Source of the DNA: Zeugodacus cucurbitae
Lineage: Eukaryota; Arthropoda; Insecta; Diptera; Tephritidae
DNA: 64,000 nucleotides
NCBI RefSeq assembly: GCF_028554725.1
Contig: NC_071669.1
Coordinates: forward strand, 1,503,501 to 1,567,500
Direction of reading: 5' to 3'
Numbering within the stretch: position 1 is the stretch's first letter; the number at the start of each line of letters is the position of its first letter. This document shows, in pieces, positions 49,195 through 62,168 of the stretch. Under the pieces are notes generated by a model. It was not told the DNA's origin and did not search any database. It saw only the letters and a list, made by a program, of their open reading frames with translations. The position numbers were made by a program, and so were the translations under genes.

Positions 49195-51006
49195 CCTTAT
49201 TATAAAATATTATAATTTACCCAAATTTAGAAATCTTAAATAACAGGTCATCCGTCCATTTTTCATTTAAACCCAATTCCATATATATTTTCTATAACCA
49301 CAAGTGGGTCCAAATAACTGGTTATTAAAACTCTGATAACTTGCATTTATAAACAAAAAATTTCACCGTTATTTGAAAAAGATTCCATTTAAGCAATCAT
49401 CAAAGCTCAATAGTGGCATTCCAAACACGTATAAACAAATCATGGCTGCCATTTTTAACCCAATTCATTTATTTTACAAGCACTTCGGCGAAAATCAACG
49501 CCAAAAAAACTGTCAAATCAACAAATTGATTTCTAAGCGCGCAATCAATTAATCAAAAAAGCGCCAGCGATGAAGAATTGGTGAAAAAATTCAGAGCAAA
49601 CAAAAGCATAAACAATACACACTCACACCTCTATGCAACATCGAGGCAGCTACGTGCCCCACGGATTGCAAATATTCCCTCATTGTTGTTGTTGTTGTTG
49701 CGAACGGATTGGCTCCAATTATCAATGCTGGACACGCAGGTACAATCAAACATTTATGACAGCGCGCAGACGGAACGGTGAGCAGCGAGGATGACAGCGA
49801 CAGCCACAGCGGGTGAAGTGTGGAGCACTTTGGCTAATGCTAAACACACATGTATGATGTGGTGTTGTTGTTGATGTTCCATTTGGCCATAAAACATATT
49901 TTATGGCATCAGTTGTTGAATAAAAAAAAAACAAAATGCAACAACAACAAACACACGCACCGACACATAAGCCATGAAAGCAGTACGCCCCGCAAGGACT
50001 AAGGGGATATAAAACCCCGAATACGATAGAGCAATAACAAATCATAAGCAAAATAACAAGAAATCGTAAAAAATAACAAAAGCAACAACAACAGCAAAAT
50101 ATGCAGAAAAATATATGATGCCAATAAATGGCAATACTTCACATCACTCGGATAAACAAACAATTTATAACGAGTCAAAAGAATATGGATCAGTTTTGAC
50201 AGGTCAGCGCACGCCCTGAACGCCCTGAACGCCCTGAAGAGAAGCAAACAACCATTCTGCCTGTCGCTGCAGAGCAAGCAACCCTTTTGCACTACCAATG
50301 TGTGTATGTGTGCATTTGACGGAGGTTCTCCCTGCCTTCGAGGTGGGCGTTAGTGGCATCACTGGCGGCGATTTCACACCTTTGTTTATTTGCTTAGTGC
50401 GTGACGTGTGTTGTTGGTGTTTTTGTAATATATATGTCTGTTGTTTGTAGTATCTTGCGAGCGAGAGCAGAATGTGGAAATCCAATCAAAACATTTTCGA
50501 TATGTGTTGGACAGAAAATCCTCAAAAATTGGACATCAAATTTGATTTGATGAGAAAATAAGGCAATTTGCATTTTATTTAAACTTAAATTGTGTGAACT
50601 TCAGCTTAGTTTGCTTCTTCTAGCTGATTAGAATGGGCTATACACGAGTTTACAACAGTGATGCAGTTGTAGTGTAAACAAAAATCAACTTAACCTTTCT
50701 ATTTATTTTAGTTAGGATTTCTTGGAACATTTTCGTATTGATTCCAGATCATCTAACTTGAAATAAACCCCTTTTTATTCAGAGATGCCTTATTATACCA
50801 GTTGGTCTATTTACTTATTATTATTATTAGTATTTTTTCAAGGGAAACTAAAACTATACCAGACACAGAACTTATGTTCGAAAAGAAGTAACCCTTAGTT
50901 TGCGGAACGTCTTTGAGTTTTTTATGATCTTAACAAGAATCAAAGGAGATAGATCAAGGCTTGCATGTATTTATAAATAGCTTTAGTAGTAAACTAAATC
51001 CATCCA
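49195..51006. other. Gene-free interval
   Basis: Contains CAA/TTG runs (49680-49700, 49940-49950, 50075-50095) and a short triplication of CGCCCTGAA near 50211-50240. No gene is supported. Confidence 0.5.
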
Positions 51007-51010
51007 TTAA

Positions 51011-51648
51011 TGGGGTATTCTGGTCTAGGATTTTGTAAAAATCGATTTTTTTTGCATATTTTGGAAGGATTTTTCAAAATTCGACTTATTTTCGGAGATA
51101 CAGCCGATTTTGTGACGTGGCGTCCGAGCAGTCTTCTAAACTTTAAACGCGTTTTTCTCGAAACTACTTTTTTTTGAGGTGGTTGACATGATATCTCAAG
51201 TTCTACTGAACCGATTCCTTTAAAATTTGGTATATATCTTCTTTATACAATGCTCTATCGTGTCTGCCTTGGATTTCCAAAAATTTTGATTTGAAGTATT
51301 TTTAAAAAATTCGAAAAAGTCGAAAAAATCGGGTAAATTTGTTTTTTTTTTTAAGTCGACGCCATTTTCTAATTTTTTTTTAAATGGTTAACCCGATAAC
51401 GACATCCTTACTAATGAAGAATCTTCTTGTTTTTTTTGGTTTAGATCTCTACAAGAGTTGAAATCACATCAACCAGGACGCACCGTTTTTTTTTTTGAAG
51501 CCCCCGCTTTTGGTTTTTATTCTTGCAATTTTTTTATATTATTGAAATCTCAATAAAAAACATAAAAAATGGATAGTAAAATGCTTTTATTATTTTATCT
51601 TAGTTTAAAAAATGCCTAAAATTCATGCGTCTAGACCAGAATATCCCC
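51011..51648. mobile_element. Second TTAA-flanked TIR family
   Basis: A 638-bp element with inverted ends (GGGGTATTCTGGTCTAG left; CTAGACCAGAATATCCCC right, one base longer) and TTAA at 51007-51010 and 51649-51652. Its interior is AT-rich and non-coding. It differs in sequence from the 33.7-kb family. Confidence 0.87.
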
Positions 51649-51652
51649 TTAA

Positions 51653-54600
51653 CTATATCTCTTCATAGCTGTTAGTTTTTGTTGGAGCGCCGATTTCGAT
51701 TTCAATAGCTTCTCTACTATGCCAATATCGATATTTTTATAGCCTCTTTAGACGAATTATACTTGTACAGTCATATATCACATCTACTATTAGTCAGATC
51801 GGTCTCCAGCTTTGCCCTTGGAATGCTTCCCATACCAAAAAAAGAGAGTCTCTGAGATAAAACCCATCCCCTTATATTCTATAGGATACGTCATCATATC
51901 TATTGAAATCAAATTGTTATTGCTTACACACTACTATATATATATAGGAACCTTTCCCTCTCTTATTCTCCTCATTTTCCTTTCGCTCAATATCATTATT
52001 TTTAACAATAAAATCACCTAAACGGTCTACCGAATCGCCCAAATCGAAAGCAAATAATAAACAATTACTTTGCGCTACAAAATCGGAAAGTTATGAGTAT
52101 TTCAGCATGAACCATTACGGGCAGGGTGTCGAAGAACTTAAACCCCGTTACTAAATTTTGCCAAATGTTACACGAAATTTTATTTATTTTAATGCGATTT
52201 CATTTCTATTGATTGTTTTACGTCGAAAAAATGCCAAAAGAGCAAATAAACGGCGCATCAGTTGGGACCGACGGCTGCGGTCAATGGATGGACCCTTGTT
52301 ATGAAGCCACAAAATGCAAAAATGAAAAAAAAAAAATACAAAAAAGAGTTACGAACCAACGGCAGCCCAACTGTAACCCTTTTGCTGTGAGAATACAAAT
52401 AAGTATGTTTGAGTGCGTGTGTGCACCCTATAGTTTGCGCAATAAAAATGTGGAAAAGAAATCAAATTTGTAACGCACGTTTCGCACATTTTACAGCAAC
52501 CAAAATCAAATACGGCCAAATTAAATTCAACGAAAAAAAATAACCTCAAATAAACCAATAAAAGGGTGCAGCAACAACACATTGACCGCAACAACAATAA
52601 CAACAACAGCACTGAAGTTAGCTAAGTCAAACTGTAATTGAATTCGGTCATTTTGCTCTGGTCTATTGATAAGGTCATTTCGACGATTTAAGCGCTAACC
52701 CCTGCTCAAATGATATGATTGAAACTGTGTCGGAGTGCGCAAAAAAAGTGAAATCTTAATGGGGTGCAATGCACAGACGGCGACATTTTTTATGCCACAG
52801 ACCGTCTTTTGCCTTGCCTTTGTTGCTATTGTTGTGCTACATTGATACCCCATTATGGATTTTATAACCCTTCAGCGGAAAACATATAGCGGAGCTCCAT
52901 ATGTGTATTGTCGACATTGTAAACTTCGGTTTCCATCAAATCGTTAAATCAAATGTTGGATTAACGCCGTTAACTGGGTGTTGACCACAGTGGACATATT
53001 GGGATTTGTCAGAAGGTAAGGTTGCAAGATTGTACCTCATTTGTTTTGGATATTTTTGACTAAAAATTGAATGTGATTTTATAGAAGAGATTAGATTTTA
53101 AGAAATCTGCCGACATACATATGAGTCTAGATACTAAATTTTGAGCCGAACATACCTGAGGAGATCCCGCGTTAGTATTAAACGGTTGAGAGATGGGTTT
53201 CTAGTCCGAACCGAGGTGCTGGAACCCATTTCCACTTAACACTACCATATAAGAAGAATCTATATTCGGGGATAGCGACTTATAGACGTGAGAAGAAGCA
53301 CTACCCGAAGTTGTTTGGAGGCTAAAAAGCAGTTGAATGGTCAATATGGCTCAATTTGGTTCTCTTGGACATTTTTTTCAAAACTTAGCTCCTGAAACCA
53401 AATTTAGACTTCACTGGTCTAGGGGTCTACTATTGAAATTTATCGTAAGTTTAAGTTTCCTCGTTCTTTGACCTTATATTCGAGTATTGGGACACTAGTT
53501 TCATCATCTTTGACTGATTTCTCCGTTCAACAGCATGTTGTAGCCTCCACAATTCTCAACTGTCTCATAACTTTCTTTGAAACGGTTTACCTTCCAATAG
53601 ATTTTTCATAATTTCAAATCGAAAATCACTCTCTCCCCTCCGCAGCATTTTTAATTAACTTAATGAAGTGAAAATCCAAATTCTGCCCCGCACTTTACTC
53701 AGACTTTCGAATTAAAAATCGAAAAAAGTAATATGCGACAAATAAGTGCCACCGCATTGCATTAATTAATTAGAAAAGTGCACGGCGCTACGCTTGCGAG
53801 AGAGCGAACGAGAGAAAGTGCGCCAATAAATAATGTCAAATAAAATTTTTGTCGAACAGTTGTCAGTGTGTCAGCTGCACGCTGCGGCGAATATAATTTA
53901 TAAGCGAAAACAAAAATCTAATTAAATTGTATAAATCGAATTAACACCGCCCACACTGAGCAACAATGCCCAACAAAAGCAACAACAACACCACCCACAC
54001 ACAACAACTTTACAATAACAATTAAGACGAGCTGTGTACTGCGCCGGAGAAGCCAATAAAGCTAATAAAGTAGTTAGCGAGACTTTTTCCAGGGGGAAAA
54101 AACTCGAAAGTGAAATGCAAAACTGTATTTGGCCGCAAACATTTTAGCGCAAAGGTTTTTAATTTGGATAATAACGGTAATAAATTGCCAGTACACAATC
54201 GACCTTCTCAGCTGTATTAGCTTGAACACTTTCGTATGCTACTGCAAGTGAGTTGGCTAATATACAGACATACCCACATACATATTTACACAATACTTGC
54301 TAATAATAAAGTTTTCGAATATTCGCCGATTGCCTTTGTTGGTTGGTTGGTTCAATATTGAGTCGATAAAAATTCAATTACCATGGTAGCCTGCGCCGAA
54401 TTGGTTTTCACATTTATTTCTGGAAAGGAAAATACTTGCAACTATAGCGATTCGGAAGTTTGGAAAGACAACAACAACAACAATAATAGTTCTATTTTAA
54501 ACTGGACATATTTTCGGTGCTTTACTTCCGCCATTTTGTAGGCATTTTTTGACTAAAACTGGAAAAAAAATTGATATTGGGTTTTCTTAGGCTATGACGA

Positions 54601-54704
54601 ATAACTCTGTCTGGTTAGAACCCATTAATAAGGTATTCATAACCTTCTAACCTAAAACAGTTCTGAGTACGTGTAAATTTGATTTGCTAAACCCACCTTC
54701 TGTT
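51653..54704. other. Gene-free interval
   Basis: About 3 kb of AT-rich sequence with CAA runs (52568-52610, 53970-53990). I see no coding exon, RNA gene or repeat copy shared with the rest of the window. Confidence 0.5.
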
Positions 54705-54717
54705 ATTGATTCGCCTT

Positions 54718-55273
54718 CTTCTTCTTCTTGACTGGCGTAGAAACCACTTACGCGGTTATAGCCGGGTCCACAACAGCGCGCTACGCATCTCTCCTTTTGG
54801 CTGTTTGGCGCCAATTGGTAATACCAAGTGAAGACAGGTCCTTCTCCACTTGGTCTTTCCATCGGAGTGGAGGTCTCCCTCTTCCGCGGCTTCCACCAGC
54901 GGGTACCGCATCGAAAACTTTCAGAGTTGGGGCACTTTCGTCCATTCGAACAACATGACCCAGCCAGCGTAGCCGCTGTCTTTTTATTCGCTGGACTATG
55001 TCTATGTCGTCGAACAACACATACAGCTCATCATCCCATCTTCTGTGGTATTCGCCGTTGCCAATGTTTAAGGGACCATAAATCTTCCGCAAAACCTTTC
55101 TCTCGAAAACTACTAGTGCCGTCTCACCGGATGTTGACACCGTCCACGCTTCTGCACCATAAAGTAGGACGGGAATGATGAGGGACTTGTAGAGTTTAGT
55201 TTTTGTTCGCCGAGAGAGGACTTTACTTTTCAATTGCCTACTCAGTCCATAGTAGCACCTGTTGGCAAGAGTG
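54718..55273 (-). mobile_element. 5'-truncated non-LTR retrotransposon with 13-bp target duplication (family 1)
   Basis: ATTGATTCGCCTT occurs at 54705-54717 and 55274-55286, flanking the insert. The minus strand encodes the ORF2 C-terminus: CYYGLSRQLKSKVLSRRTK, YKSLIIPVLLYGAEAW, FERKVLRKIYG, RWLGHVVRMDES and RGRPPLRWKDQVEKDLSSLG, open for about 150 residues (55233-54781) before a stop. It finishes in a GAA-type tail (CTTCTTCTTCTT on the plus strand). It is better preserved than the 6.0-kb copy. Family assignment rests on motifs only. Confidence 0.9.
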
Positions 55274-55366
55274 ATTGATTCGCCTTAGATACCAATAATT
55301 ATGAGTGTCACGGGCCTTGTGGATGCCACCCATTACTCTGCATATTTTTATAAGTTCAGAAATGTA

Positions 55367-55671
55367 AGAGTATGTTCAAAATATAACGGGAATTCGTCGA
55401 AACAATTCTCAAAATCGATAGTTGGGTTAGACTTTGCTCTTTGACGGCCCTTTAGGGTTCTCTTTGTTTTTGGAAATAGCAAAAAGTCAAGCGGAGTCAT
55501 GTCTGGCGAATATGGAAGCTGGGACATCGTTACAGTATTGTTTTTGGCCAGGAATTCACGAACAAGCCATGCTCATAGTAACAAGTCTAACCCTAGCGGG
55601 CCTATTTTGACAGTTGGACTCTCCAAACCCGTAAAACTTCCAATTCCCGTAATTTTTTTGAAAACACAAGG
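55367..55671 (-). mobile_element. Mariner mini-element retaining a transposase scrap
   Basis: About 305 bp with degenerate mariner ends (TATGTTCAAAATATAACGGG and CCCGTAATTTTTTTGAAAAC) and TA at both borders. The middle, on the minus strand, carries the SPDMTPLDFLLFPK-like block and preceding FLAKNNTV-type sequence of mariner transposase. The rest of the protein is lost. Confidence 0.8.
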
Positions 55672-57390
55672 TAGATAAATATCATAAATATTAAAAATAA
55701 TCTTTTCGGAAAAGTTTTCCAGTTTCTCTTCATAAAATAAGGACAGACCATGAGTCCATTAGAAATTCTATCTATGAAAAAAAAACCCAAAAAGAGGTCA
55801 AAACATCTGAAGCTTAATAACGAAATCAGCATATAAACTCAGTATATGGGTTCGTTCATGAAATTAATTCAAGCTATTTGCTACACTGTGCCCGGCATTG
55901 CCAAATCGAACTCAATCGAAAGTTCAAACACCATATCTACATCAGCACTGCGACAGTTTGAAAACTTCGCACTCGACAAACGACTACTGTGAAAGCTACT
56001 GCAGCCAAATACACACAGTCGACATCATTGTATTACCAATTTAACCCCCCGAAACACCCGCCAAGGTCCATATTGAAACCATTGAAAAGCTAGAAATCGC
56101 CAATAAAAGCCAGAAAAGGCAGCGCACAAAAATTAAAACATTTATTTTTTTTCTATTTGCAAGCAAAACATAGCGAGCAACTAACGCTAAGCGCAGAAAC
56201 AACAAAAGCAATTGCAACAATAACGGTAATTACGTGGTGGTGGGGGTGTGGCGTGTAGAGAGTGTCAAAGAAATCGCAATCGATGGAAATAAAGTTTTTA
56301 AAAGCAATAAAAGCGAAATGTCGCATATTTTTATGACATTTGCGCGCGCGCCAGACCGAACAATGCCAACAACAAGCAACAACCAGCGTCGCAAACAAAT
56401 AACCTCACTTTTTTTTGGGAAGCAACTCACCTTCATGGCAGCGCCAAATGTCAGCGATTGGCATGCCAAAGGCGCGCGACGCGAATTACGAATATTTTTT
56501 ATTGCTGTTGTTGTTGTTGTTGCCATTGTTTTAGCGCAATAGTTGGAGATTTTCGACGCTTCGATTAGATTTTGTGATGTTTTTCGCGTTTTGTTCTGCC
56601 ATTTGATTGTTCGTTTGCTGCAATTTTCTTCGATTTTATTGTGTTTGTGTATTTGTTGGTGTTGTTGTATGTTTATTTAACTTTTTTCTTTTGCGAGTGC
56701 CATTTTTGCCGCCATTTTAAAGTGGTGCTCAATGCCACTCGCGCCGCTGTCGCTTGCACACCTTCCATATTCGTTGTTGTTGTTGCTTCCTTTGTTGTTG
56801 TTTTTTATATGTTGTTCTTGTTTGCTTGCTTTGTTGTTGTTAGCAACGTCAATTTGAATTTGTTAGCAATTCGTGCCATGCAATCAAATTAGATTCGTTG
56901 CGGCAAATTTCTTTTGAACTCATTGCAACAACAACAGCAGCATCAGTGCTAAATGTAAAATGGCAAAAGTATGAAAAAATGGCAATAAAATAAAATGCAA
57001 AATAAGAAATCGGAAATTGGAAAATTACACAAATCGAATGACTAAATGAGCACGTTACAAGTGACTGAATTTGTTTATAAAGGAAATGAAGGTCTGTGTC
57101 CAAATGAGCAGACAAAAAATGTGAGAAAAGAGCATGGCCCATCAAAGCTATACGGTAATTTGAGGAATAATGAAGGAAGTGTTTCACTAGCATGAACTCT
57201 GGATTACGCCAGTCGAAGCTCAAAGTAATTAGCTCGAAGCTGATTCCTAATCCAACAGTTATGAACAATGGCAGTCAACTATATAGTTCCCTAAATCATA
57301 CTTTCGTAAAATGAAGATGTGCTCTACAAGAGATCCCGACTTGACTGTGTACCATGTTATCTGTCTCTCTCTCTCTCTCTCGCTTTATAG
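55672..57390. other. Gene-free interval with TTG runs and a CT microsatellite
   Basis: TTG runs are frequent (56500-56525, 56770-56850) and a CT run lies at 57364-57380, next to the hAT fragment. No gene is supported. Confidence 0.5.
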
Positions 57391-57661
57391 GGGAGGGGTT
57401 TTGGTGTTAAAACACACCCTAAACTTAGAGAAAAATATATGTTTGTTGATATGGGTTTGGAATGAGGTTATGATTAAAAAAATCACATCAAATTATAAGC
57501 AATTACTATAAGTTACTAGATTTTTGTTGTTATTCATATAATTCGAACTTTCTTTACATTTGTACAAGCAGTATCGCTGAAGCTCAGTGATTAATTGAGG
57601 ATTACACGGGATCTCACATTCCATGTTATATTTTCCTTGGCTTTTGAAAGAATTCTTCTGG
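57391..57661 (-). mobile_element. hAT element fragment, copy 3
   Basis: Matches copies 1 and 2 from just inside the low-coordinate end (GGGTTTTTGGTGTTAAAACA-type start) through the extreme C-terminal codons, then diverges after GAATTCTTCTGG. The outer terminal repeat is missing and a CT run (57364-57380) abuts it. Dead fragment. Confidence 0.85.
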
Positions 57662-58464
57662 TAATTAGGGTAAGCCAGATCAAAATCATCAAAAGATCAA
57701 GAGTTTCTCAATCTATGCCACATAAAACAAGTATCAATTAAAGCTAAATGGACAATAATGACCCTCTAGCCCTGAAAGCTTCTACTATGCAGCGCCACTA
57801 CTAGCCAACTTAATGGTGCAATATTTTGGCCCTTTAATGGCAACACTTAATAACATAATTCAAACGCACAACGCTCTTTTTAAGCACACATACAGTTAGA
57901 AGCACATATGTACACCGCAGCGACGATGCAAGAAAAGCTTTTACCAAGCAAAAAATATAAAAGAAAATCGAAAAAAACGCGCAACGCATGCAATAGCAAC
58001 AACTCACACCGCAGCGTCGTAAAATGCGCAACTCGCTCGGGCGTGATAAATGGGAGTGCGACGCAGCGCTTGGCACAAAATGAGCGACGGCATAAATGGC
58101 CGAAGCAACTGCTTGAGATTGAAGTACGAGTTGGTGGTTTGGAGTGAGATGGGAGCACTTACAAGCTCATATTTGCTAACAAGCTGCCAAATTATGTTTT
58201 ACGCCTTGTTGTTGCTGGTTGTTGTTGTTGTGACACCACTTTGCTGCTTTGCGTTGCGTGTATGAGCAATCATAAAACAAAATAAACGCCTTTTAAGCAA
58301 CAACGACAACAACAATAAATAAATAAAAGCGTAAAAAGTTTAAATGCGTCAAGCGTATGAGCGGAGTAAGGCGAAGAGTTGGCCAGCGCGAACACCAACA
58401 AGTAAAGTGGCAAAATGAAGCACAGTGGTTTTAATATAGACACACATACACGATGCCATATGTA
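57662..58464. other. Gene-free interval
   Basis: Mixed sequence with TTG and CAA runs (58205-58235, 58300-58325). The open frames on both strands in 57830-58265 mirror each other and look incidental. Confidence 0.5.
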
Positions 58465-58466
58465 TA

Positions 58467-58826
58467 CAGTGGCTGCAAAAAGGAAATATTCGTTGTTTTC
58501 GTTACAAGGGAAGAGTCTTCAGGTTCATTTACCACCTGAGCTCAGCCTAAAAAATTAAAAAAAAAATATTTAAAAAAAAATTGTTCTGAACATTACCTTA
58601 AGCTGCATCTTGTGGAATCAGGGTTTCAAGACCTTTACCTCTTAGAACCACACTCCTATTAATCAGGATCTCTAAACATAGTTTTGGTGTAATTGTAAAA
58701 ACATGGCATGTCTCACGACCTACTGAACATAGAATGGTGGAAAAGGTGGTTAGAGGTTAGATAATTCTTATATAAATTCTTCAAAACTTATGAAATCATC
58801 TGTCCACATATTTTTGAAACACACTG
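58467..58826. mobile_element. Possible Tc1-like mini-element
   Basis: A 360-bp segment with imperfect inverted ends starting CAGTG (CAGTGGCTGCAAAAAGG left; inverse of CCTTTTTGAAACACACTG-like right) and TA on both sides (58465-58466, 58827-58828). TACAGTG...CACTGTA is typical of Tc1 ends. The inverted match is weak past the first bases and no transposase is present. Confidence 0.4.
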
Positions 58827-58889
58827 TACACTCAGAAATTGAGATACTCGTACATCATTTAGCAAAAACTTTGGTTCACAGTTAGCAGC

Positions 58890-59050
58890 GTGTAAGTGTA
58901 AGTATATTTGTCTACAACCCTTCCCGTCCGCAATGTCGGTATGCCCGCAATATTATCGTGCATATTAAAAATGTACCCTCGCGGCTGGCGCTCGTCGTTG
59001 TAGCCGGTTGATGGCATAGCAAAGTCATTTACAAATATTTTAATTGCTCC
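58890..59050 (-). other. Unassigned coding-like segment
   Basis: The minus strand encodes a segment with balanced composition (NDFAMPSTGYNDERQPRGY, FNMHDNIAGIPTLRTGRVV) and higher GC at third positions than its surroundings, suggesting a former or real exon. An in-frame stop lies just upstream of 59062. AG at 59051-59052 could act as an acceptor, but I find no good donor at the other end. I do not recognise the protein. It could be an orphan exon, a transposon scrap or chance. Confidence 0.2.
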
Positions 59051-59062
59051 CTCGATGAACAT

Positions 59063-62000
59063 TTAAGAATAGCCAAAAATAATGATTCCAAGTAATGTGG
59101 GGTTTGGGGTACAGAGTGTTGGATTGGGTTAAAGTTCGAGAAAGATTAATTGAGTGGCACGGAGTGGAAAACAGAAAAACTGATGAATGAAAATCTCAAG
59201 TGTCAAATGAATTTTGGTAAATAATTTTATATTAAAACGCTTAGAAGTATATAAAAAAAAAATCAAAAATAATGGAATTTAAGGAAAATCTTATTAGGTC
59301 AACTTCTCTAAATTGCTAAAAAAAATTTCATCCTAACCTCCAACAAATATTAACACTCATACGAACTCATAAGTACCCCCCGCTAATAACGAACAATTCC
59401 GCATAAATAAACCATTTATTATTAAATATGTAACCTGATGCAGTAAAACCAAAATAAATGAGCATAAAATCCATTAAATAAGTAATATTAATTATTATGA
59501 GTGCTGTTACCGTTACACGCTTAAAACATGAATAAATCTACCCCCACCGGGAGAAAACTCAAACCACCTGCGGGCTCGGAAATATGCTCGCAAACAGGTT
59601 CATTTAATAATGGCGGAGATGGTGAGAGAAAGAGCGCTGGCATGAGCGACTGCTGGTTGGAATTGAGAAAGGGTTGCACGGCGGCTACACTGGGAGAAAT
59701 TTTCGTAAGATTTAGAATAAAATTTATTAATTTGTTGCTTTGAAGAGTTGCAGAAGCGTGAGAGAATAGAAATTTGGAAGAAATCTTGAGACATTTAAAT
59801 TTTTAAAGGTTCAATGGTTCCAAATACATCTAGAAAAATTGTATGCGGAGAAATATTAAAAAAAAAGATTCTTAAATTTAATTTAAAATCTTTATTTTTA
59901 ATTAATAAATACTTAAAAAATCGTTTAAAGAGAAAAAAATGATTATCGAAAATTTTACTACTAAAAAATGTATTAAAAATTAAAATCCGTTATTTCCCAA
60001 CAAAAAGAGATTTTTCGCCATGTACGAATTCCGTATCGCCTCATGCCTTTGATAGGACTCTTTATGCCTTGTCTGCCTAACGGCGCCACTTCGGCACACA
60101 CCGTTACTTCCACCTTGTCGGTGATTATTGCCAGCATTCCAAGTTTTGTTGCTATTATTGTTGTTTTTGTATTGCGATTATAGTATCTTCGGTTCATGCG
60201 CTCATTTGGCAGCAATGCCAATCGTATTCAGTTATTGTTGTTGTTATTGCTTTTTATGCTCAATTAAAATGTTTTAATGAAAATAAATGCGCTTAATTAA
60301 TAAACACACATTTTGCGGTAAATGCGAATTTGTACGAGGCGAGACGAAGCGAGGCGCGACGAAATGACGAAATGCACGGCGGCAACAAGCAGTTAACGGT
60401 AATGAAAGTGTTACGCACGCTCACTCTCTCTTCATGTGAGTGTGCCGGTGTCTGTGTGTCGGCTTGTTTTCGATTTTTCCTGCGGCAATCGCGCATTGTT
60501 AATGTTATTGTTGTTGTTATTATTATTACAATATACTTTTATTGTTTTGTGTTGCTGTCATTATTGTCATGCTGCCCGTTATTGCCGATTTAAATAAATG
60601 TCATTTCGACGAAGGCGGCGGCGGCAGCTGTTTATGTTTGCGGTTTGCAATGATTATACAACAAATGAATTCCCTCCCCGCCCCCAACGAAATTGATTGT
60701 TGCCGTGTTTTTTGTTAGTGTTTGGCATAAGTAATTTGTTTTTGTTTTTTTATTTTTATTTTTTTTATATTTTTTTTTTGGTTTTACAGTAATGGAAAAA
60801 ATATATAAAATTGCTTTAAATTTATTTCATTAAAATGTGGTCCATATTCGCTGCATTTTCGGTAAAAGAAGGCCTTTTGAGGTGTGAAACAGTTTTATAC
60901 AATTTTGGTGCCTACTTTTAGGAGCAGCCAACACATTTGCTTGATCACAGTGATGGCTGATGTCTAAAGGCGACTGTATAAAATCTTGAATTCTTTTAAT
61001 CAGCGATAAATGAGATTATAACTGTTTATTAAAATAATAAAAAAAATATTTTTTTAAATTACACCATCCATATGAGTTCCATCAGTATTATGGTACCTCT
61101 GAGCCCGATCTTAATGCAACGTCGATCGTTGATTAAATTCAATGAAATTTTGAATTAGGCTTGGTTTCTCTTACATTTCATAATTCACTCTGTTGGACCT
61201 TTCAGATATGGTTGGCAGAGGAAGCTCCAAGAAAGAAGACGGGTCTAAAATATCCCAACCCTGACAATAATATTATCATATATACATATATGTACAGTTG
61301 TCTTCATAAACAGTGTTGATGTCATAATTGTTTGTGCGAAATAACTAGGTCTCAATCAAAAGGGTGCATGCCAACAAAATTTACAGTTATGAGCAGTAAA
61401 CAACAATAATATCACAAATAAGAGACTCACACACACATCCGTCAAAATATGCACATTTATCAGCGTCATTTAAGAATCGTCTGGAAAATCGTGACCTAAG
61501 CAAAATCAAAAATGCAAATTCCGGCCGTCCGACCAAGCAACGGCCAGCCGAACGCCAATTGCTGACGTCTGTCGCCAGAAGCGCTTCCTGGTTCGAGGCA
61601 GCAGCACAGCGCCGCCGAAGGCATTAGAAAATTTTAGATACACTTGTTTCTGACTATCAGCATGCAGCAGGCGTAGACAACAACAACAACAGCAATACAC
61701 ACAACAGCATTTATATGCAAAGCAGTGGAGCGCGTGGTGCAGAGGCCAAGCGGCAGCGAGCGGCGTCCGTTTATTGCAGTCAATTGAATTTGCGGTCAAG
61801 CAGTTTGCGAGAATGCAAAAATAGAAAAACAGCAACAAAAAAAAAATTCAAAATAGCAAAAATGCACATAACTATGCGTGCGCCTTGGGATAGGGTGGTA
61901 CGTGGCGTTTGACGGCGGCAAAGAAATCGACCAGTAGGCCTAGGTTCTGACTTTGGCTTTGAGCGCATTCGACGGCAGTGGAAAATGAGTAAGCAGCGCA

Positions 62001-62168
62001 CTGGTATACGAGTATATGATTCAATATGAATGCTTACAGTGTGCGCAGAAGACCCTGTAGGGAAAATATTATATGAACTTGTGGAACGAAATATGATGAA
62101 ATCGTTATTTTGTCTTCGTAGAAGTTGTGATGGTGATAAACTTAATTGAAATTATAATTATAAACGCT
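59063..62168. other. Gene-free interval
   Basis: About 3 kb of AT-rich sequence with TTG runs (60235-60250, 60505-60530), a degenerate GCGAGACGAAGCGAGGCG-type stretch (60338-60365) and CAA runs (61678-61695). No gene or mobile element is recognised. Confidence 0.5.
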
